7,431 bases of DNA from DTU036 sp964346475 (GTDB lineage Bacteria; Bacillota; Clostridia; Peptostreptococcales; Acidaminobacteraceae): NCBI GenBank assembly GCA_964346475.1, contig CAYFUM010000046.1, positions 1 to 7,431 of the forward strand, written 5' to 3'. The position numbers and the translations under genes were made by a program. Position 1 is the first letter of the stretch, and each line of letters starts with the position of its first letter. The notes beneath the pieces are model-generated. The model was not told the origin of the DNA and ran no database searches. It saw only the letters and a list, made by a program, of their open reading frames with translations. Shown here one piece after another: positions 6,248-7,431 of the stretch.

Positions 6248-6314
6248 GGGGCTAGAGAAGCCTTTCTAAAACAATATCCAATAATGTTTTTTTAATAAAC
6301 TAGGCCATTTATCT

Positions 6315-6322
6315 AAAAGGAG
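6315..6322 (+). promoter_or_regulatory. Ribosome binding site that fixes the DUF362 start
   Basis: AAAAGGAG ends 7 bases before the ATG at 6330. An in-frame TTG at 6324 is only 1 base away from it, too close for initiation, so the ATG is the better start. Confidence 0.85.
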
Positions 6323-6329
6323 TTTGATC

Positions 6330-7421
6330 ATGGAAAAAATATATGTAATCTACGGCAGTGAAGAAATAGGTCTTGCCAGAACTATACTGGAAAAGGCAGA
6401 GGTCAATAAACTCCTACCCCAAAACAAGAAATCCCTTATCGGCATCAAGCCCAACCTAGTCCTAGCTTCTTCCCATAAAAATGGGGCTACCACCTCCCCC
6501 TATCTGGTAGAGGGCCTCATTATCTATCTAAAGGAAAGGGGCTACCATAACCTGATAATCCTGGAGGGCTCCTGGGTTGGAGATAGGACAAAAAGAGCCT
6601 TTAAGGTCTGTGGTTATGAGGACCTTTCAGAAAAATACTCAGTGCCACTTATAGATCTTCAAAGGGATAGCTACAGGACCTACAGCTTTGAAAATGCAGA
6701 AATAGACATCTGTGATAGGGCCATGGAGGTGGACTTTCTTATTAATATGCCAGTGCTCAAGGGCCACTGCCAGACCAGGATAACCTGCGCTCTAAAGAAC
6801 ATGAAGGGCTGTATTCCCGATACAGAAAAAAGGCGCTTCCATGGCCTGGGCCTCCACAGGCCCATAGCCTACTTAAACAAGCTGCTAAAGCAGGACCTAA
6901 TCCTGGTGGATGGCATCATAGGAGACCTAAACTTTGAGGAGGGTGGAAACCCAGTGCAGATGAATAGGGTCCTTCTGGCCAGAGACCCTGTCCTCCTGGA
7001 CAGCTATGTAGCAGAGCTGCTGGGCTATGAAAAGGAAGAAATACCCTACATAGCCATGGCTGAAGAAATAGGTGTGGGAAGGTCCTTGAAGGATTCCTCT
7101 CAATTAATTGAGCTAAATAGGGACACCAGCCAGAGCATAATACCAAAGACAAGACACATAGAAAGGCTTGAGAAGTACATAAAAGAAGACAGGGCCTGCT
7201 CAGCCTGCTACGCAAGTCTTATCCACGCCCTGGATAGGCTGGATGAAAGGGGAGAGCTAAACAAGCTGTCTAGTGATATTTTTATTGGTCAGGGCTATAA
7301 AAATAAAGGAGGCCCTGGACCAGGGATAGGAGTATGTACAAGGGGTATGGAAGACTACATTCCAGGTTGTCCGCCTACTGCAAGGTCGATAATTGAGTTT
7401 TTAGATAAACGCAAGAAATAG
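6330..7421 (+). CDS. DUF362 domain-containing protein with C-terminal four-cysteine module
   Basis: A 363-residue protein, probably cytoplasmic. The DUF362 domain is plain: IGIKPNLV (residues 37-44), TTSPYLVEGLIIYLKERG (54-71), IILEGSW (76-82), FLINMPVLKGHCQTRITCALKNMKGCIP (136-163), LILVDGIIGD...GGNPV (190-209), and a run ending LLARDPVLLDSYVAELLGY (215-233). Its function is not established; the family is often linked to iron-sulfur proteins. After about residue 285 comes a separate segment with C290-x2-C293, C336 and C347, ending GVCTRG...IPGCPPTA, which could bind an iron-sulfur cluster or zinc; C147, C153 and C161 are also present in the core. It lacks the ferredoxin-like 2[4Fe-4S] insert found in some relatives. 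It is divergent from the LtaS-like gene; no terminator is visible in the 10 bases left after the TAG stop. Confidence 0.88.
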   Translation: MEKIYVIYGSEEIGLARTILEKAEVNKLLPQNKKSLIGIKPNLVLASSHKNGATTSPYLVEGLIIYLKERGYHNLIILEGSWVGDRTKRAFKVCGYEDLSEKYSVPLIDLQRDSYRTYSFENAEIDICDRAMEVDFLINMPVLKGHCQTRITCALKNMKGCIPDTEKRRFHGLGLHRPIAYLNKLLKQDLILVDGIIGDLNFEEGGNPVQMNRVLLARDPVLLDSYVAELLGYEKEEIPYIAMAEEIGVGRSLKDSSQLIELNRDTSQSIIPKTRHIERLEKYIKEDRACSACYASLIHALDRLDERGELNKLSSDIFIGQGYKNKGGPGPGIGVCTRGMEDYIPGCPPTARSIIEFLDKRKK

Positions 7422-7431
7422 CCTCTATGGG

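Noticed and set aside
6268..6290. AAAACA / TGTTTT inverted repeat followed by T residues as a terminator or attenuator in the DUF362 leader
   Set aside because: The stem is 6 bp with one GC pair and an 11-base loop; it is too weak to be called.
6324..6329. TTG at 6324 as the DUF362 start
   Set aside because: It is only 1 base from the AAAAGGAG site, whereas the ATG at 6330 has a 7-base spacer.

Overview
The window looks like a chromosomal segment from a low- to mid-GC Firmicute, most likely a member of the Clostridia. The reasons are strong GGAGG-type ribosome binding sites, frequent ATA (Ile) and AGG (Arg) codons, a lipoteichoic-acid-synthase-type membrane enzyme, a YbxB-type methyltransferase and the tsaE-tsaB-tsaD gene order. 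TAA, TAG and TGA all serve as stops, so the code is standard. Genus cannot be told from this sequence. I see no mobile element, rRNA, tRNA or CRISPR array. Coding density is very high, and no gene-free stretch exceeds 125 bases.

Layout. Seven genes lie on the minus strand, read right to left: an LtaS-family sulfatase-fold membrane enzyme (4228-6204), tsaE, tsaB and tsaD (3800-4225, 3184-3828, 2223-3203), then, after a 122-bp gap, a small papain/C39-like protein (1540-2100), a YbxB/RsmC-like methyltransferase (943-1536) and an EamA/DMT exporter (69-956). A clear Rho-independent terminator (31-56) ends the series. Spacing is tight or overlapping everywhere except the 122-bp gap, so either one long transcript or two transcription units meeting at that gap is possible. 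On the plus strand, divergent from the LtaS-like gene, is a DUF362 protein (6330-7421) with a probable extended -10 promoter and a strong ribosome binding site.

Function. TsaE, TsaB and TsaD are three of the four bacterial proteins that make the t6A modification of ANN-decoding tRNAs. TsaC is not in the window. The rimI gene that often sits between tsaB and tsaD is absent. The LtaS-like enzyme would build a glycerophosphate polymer at the outer face of the membrane. The last three genes have no obvious shared pathway.

Most notable. The gap downstream of tsaD holds two perfect DnaA boxes (TTATCCACA) in an 18/20-identical 20-bp tandem repeat, with near-match boxes interleaved and a further one-mismatch box in opposite orientation. 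This is a DnaA-box cluster away from any dnaA gene. Second are the C-terminal cysteine module of the DUF362 protein (CxxC ... C ... PGCPP, similar to the NuoB cluster motif) and the papain-like protein that has Ser where Asn or Asp is expected. I found no clearly undescribed multi-gene system; the rest is housekeeping content.
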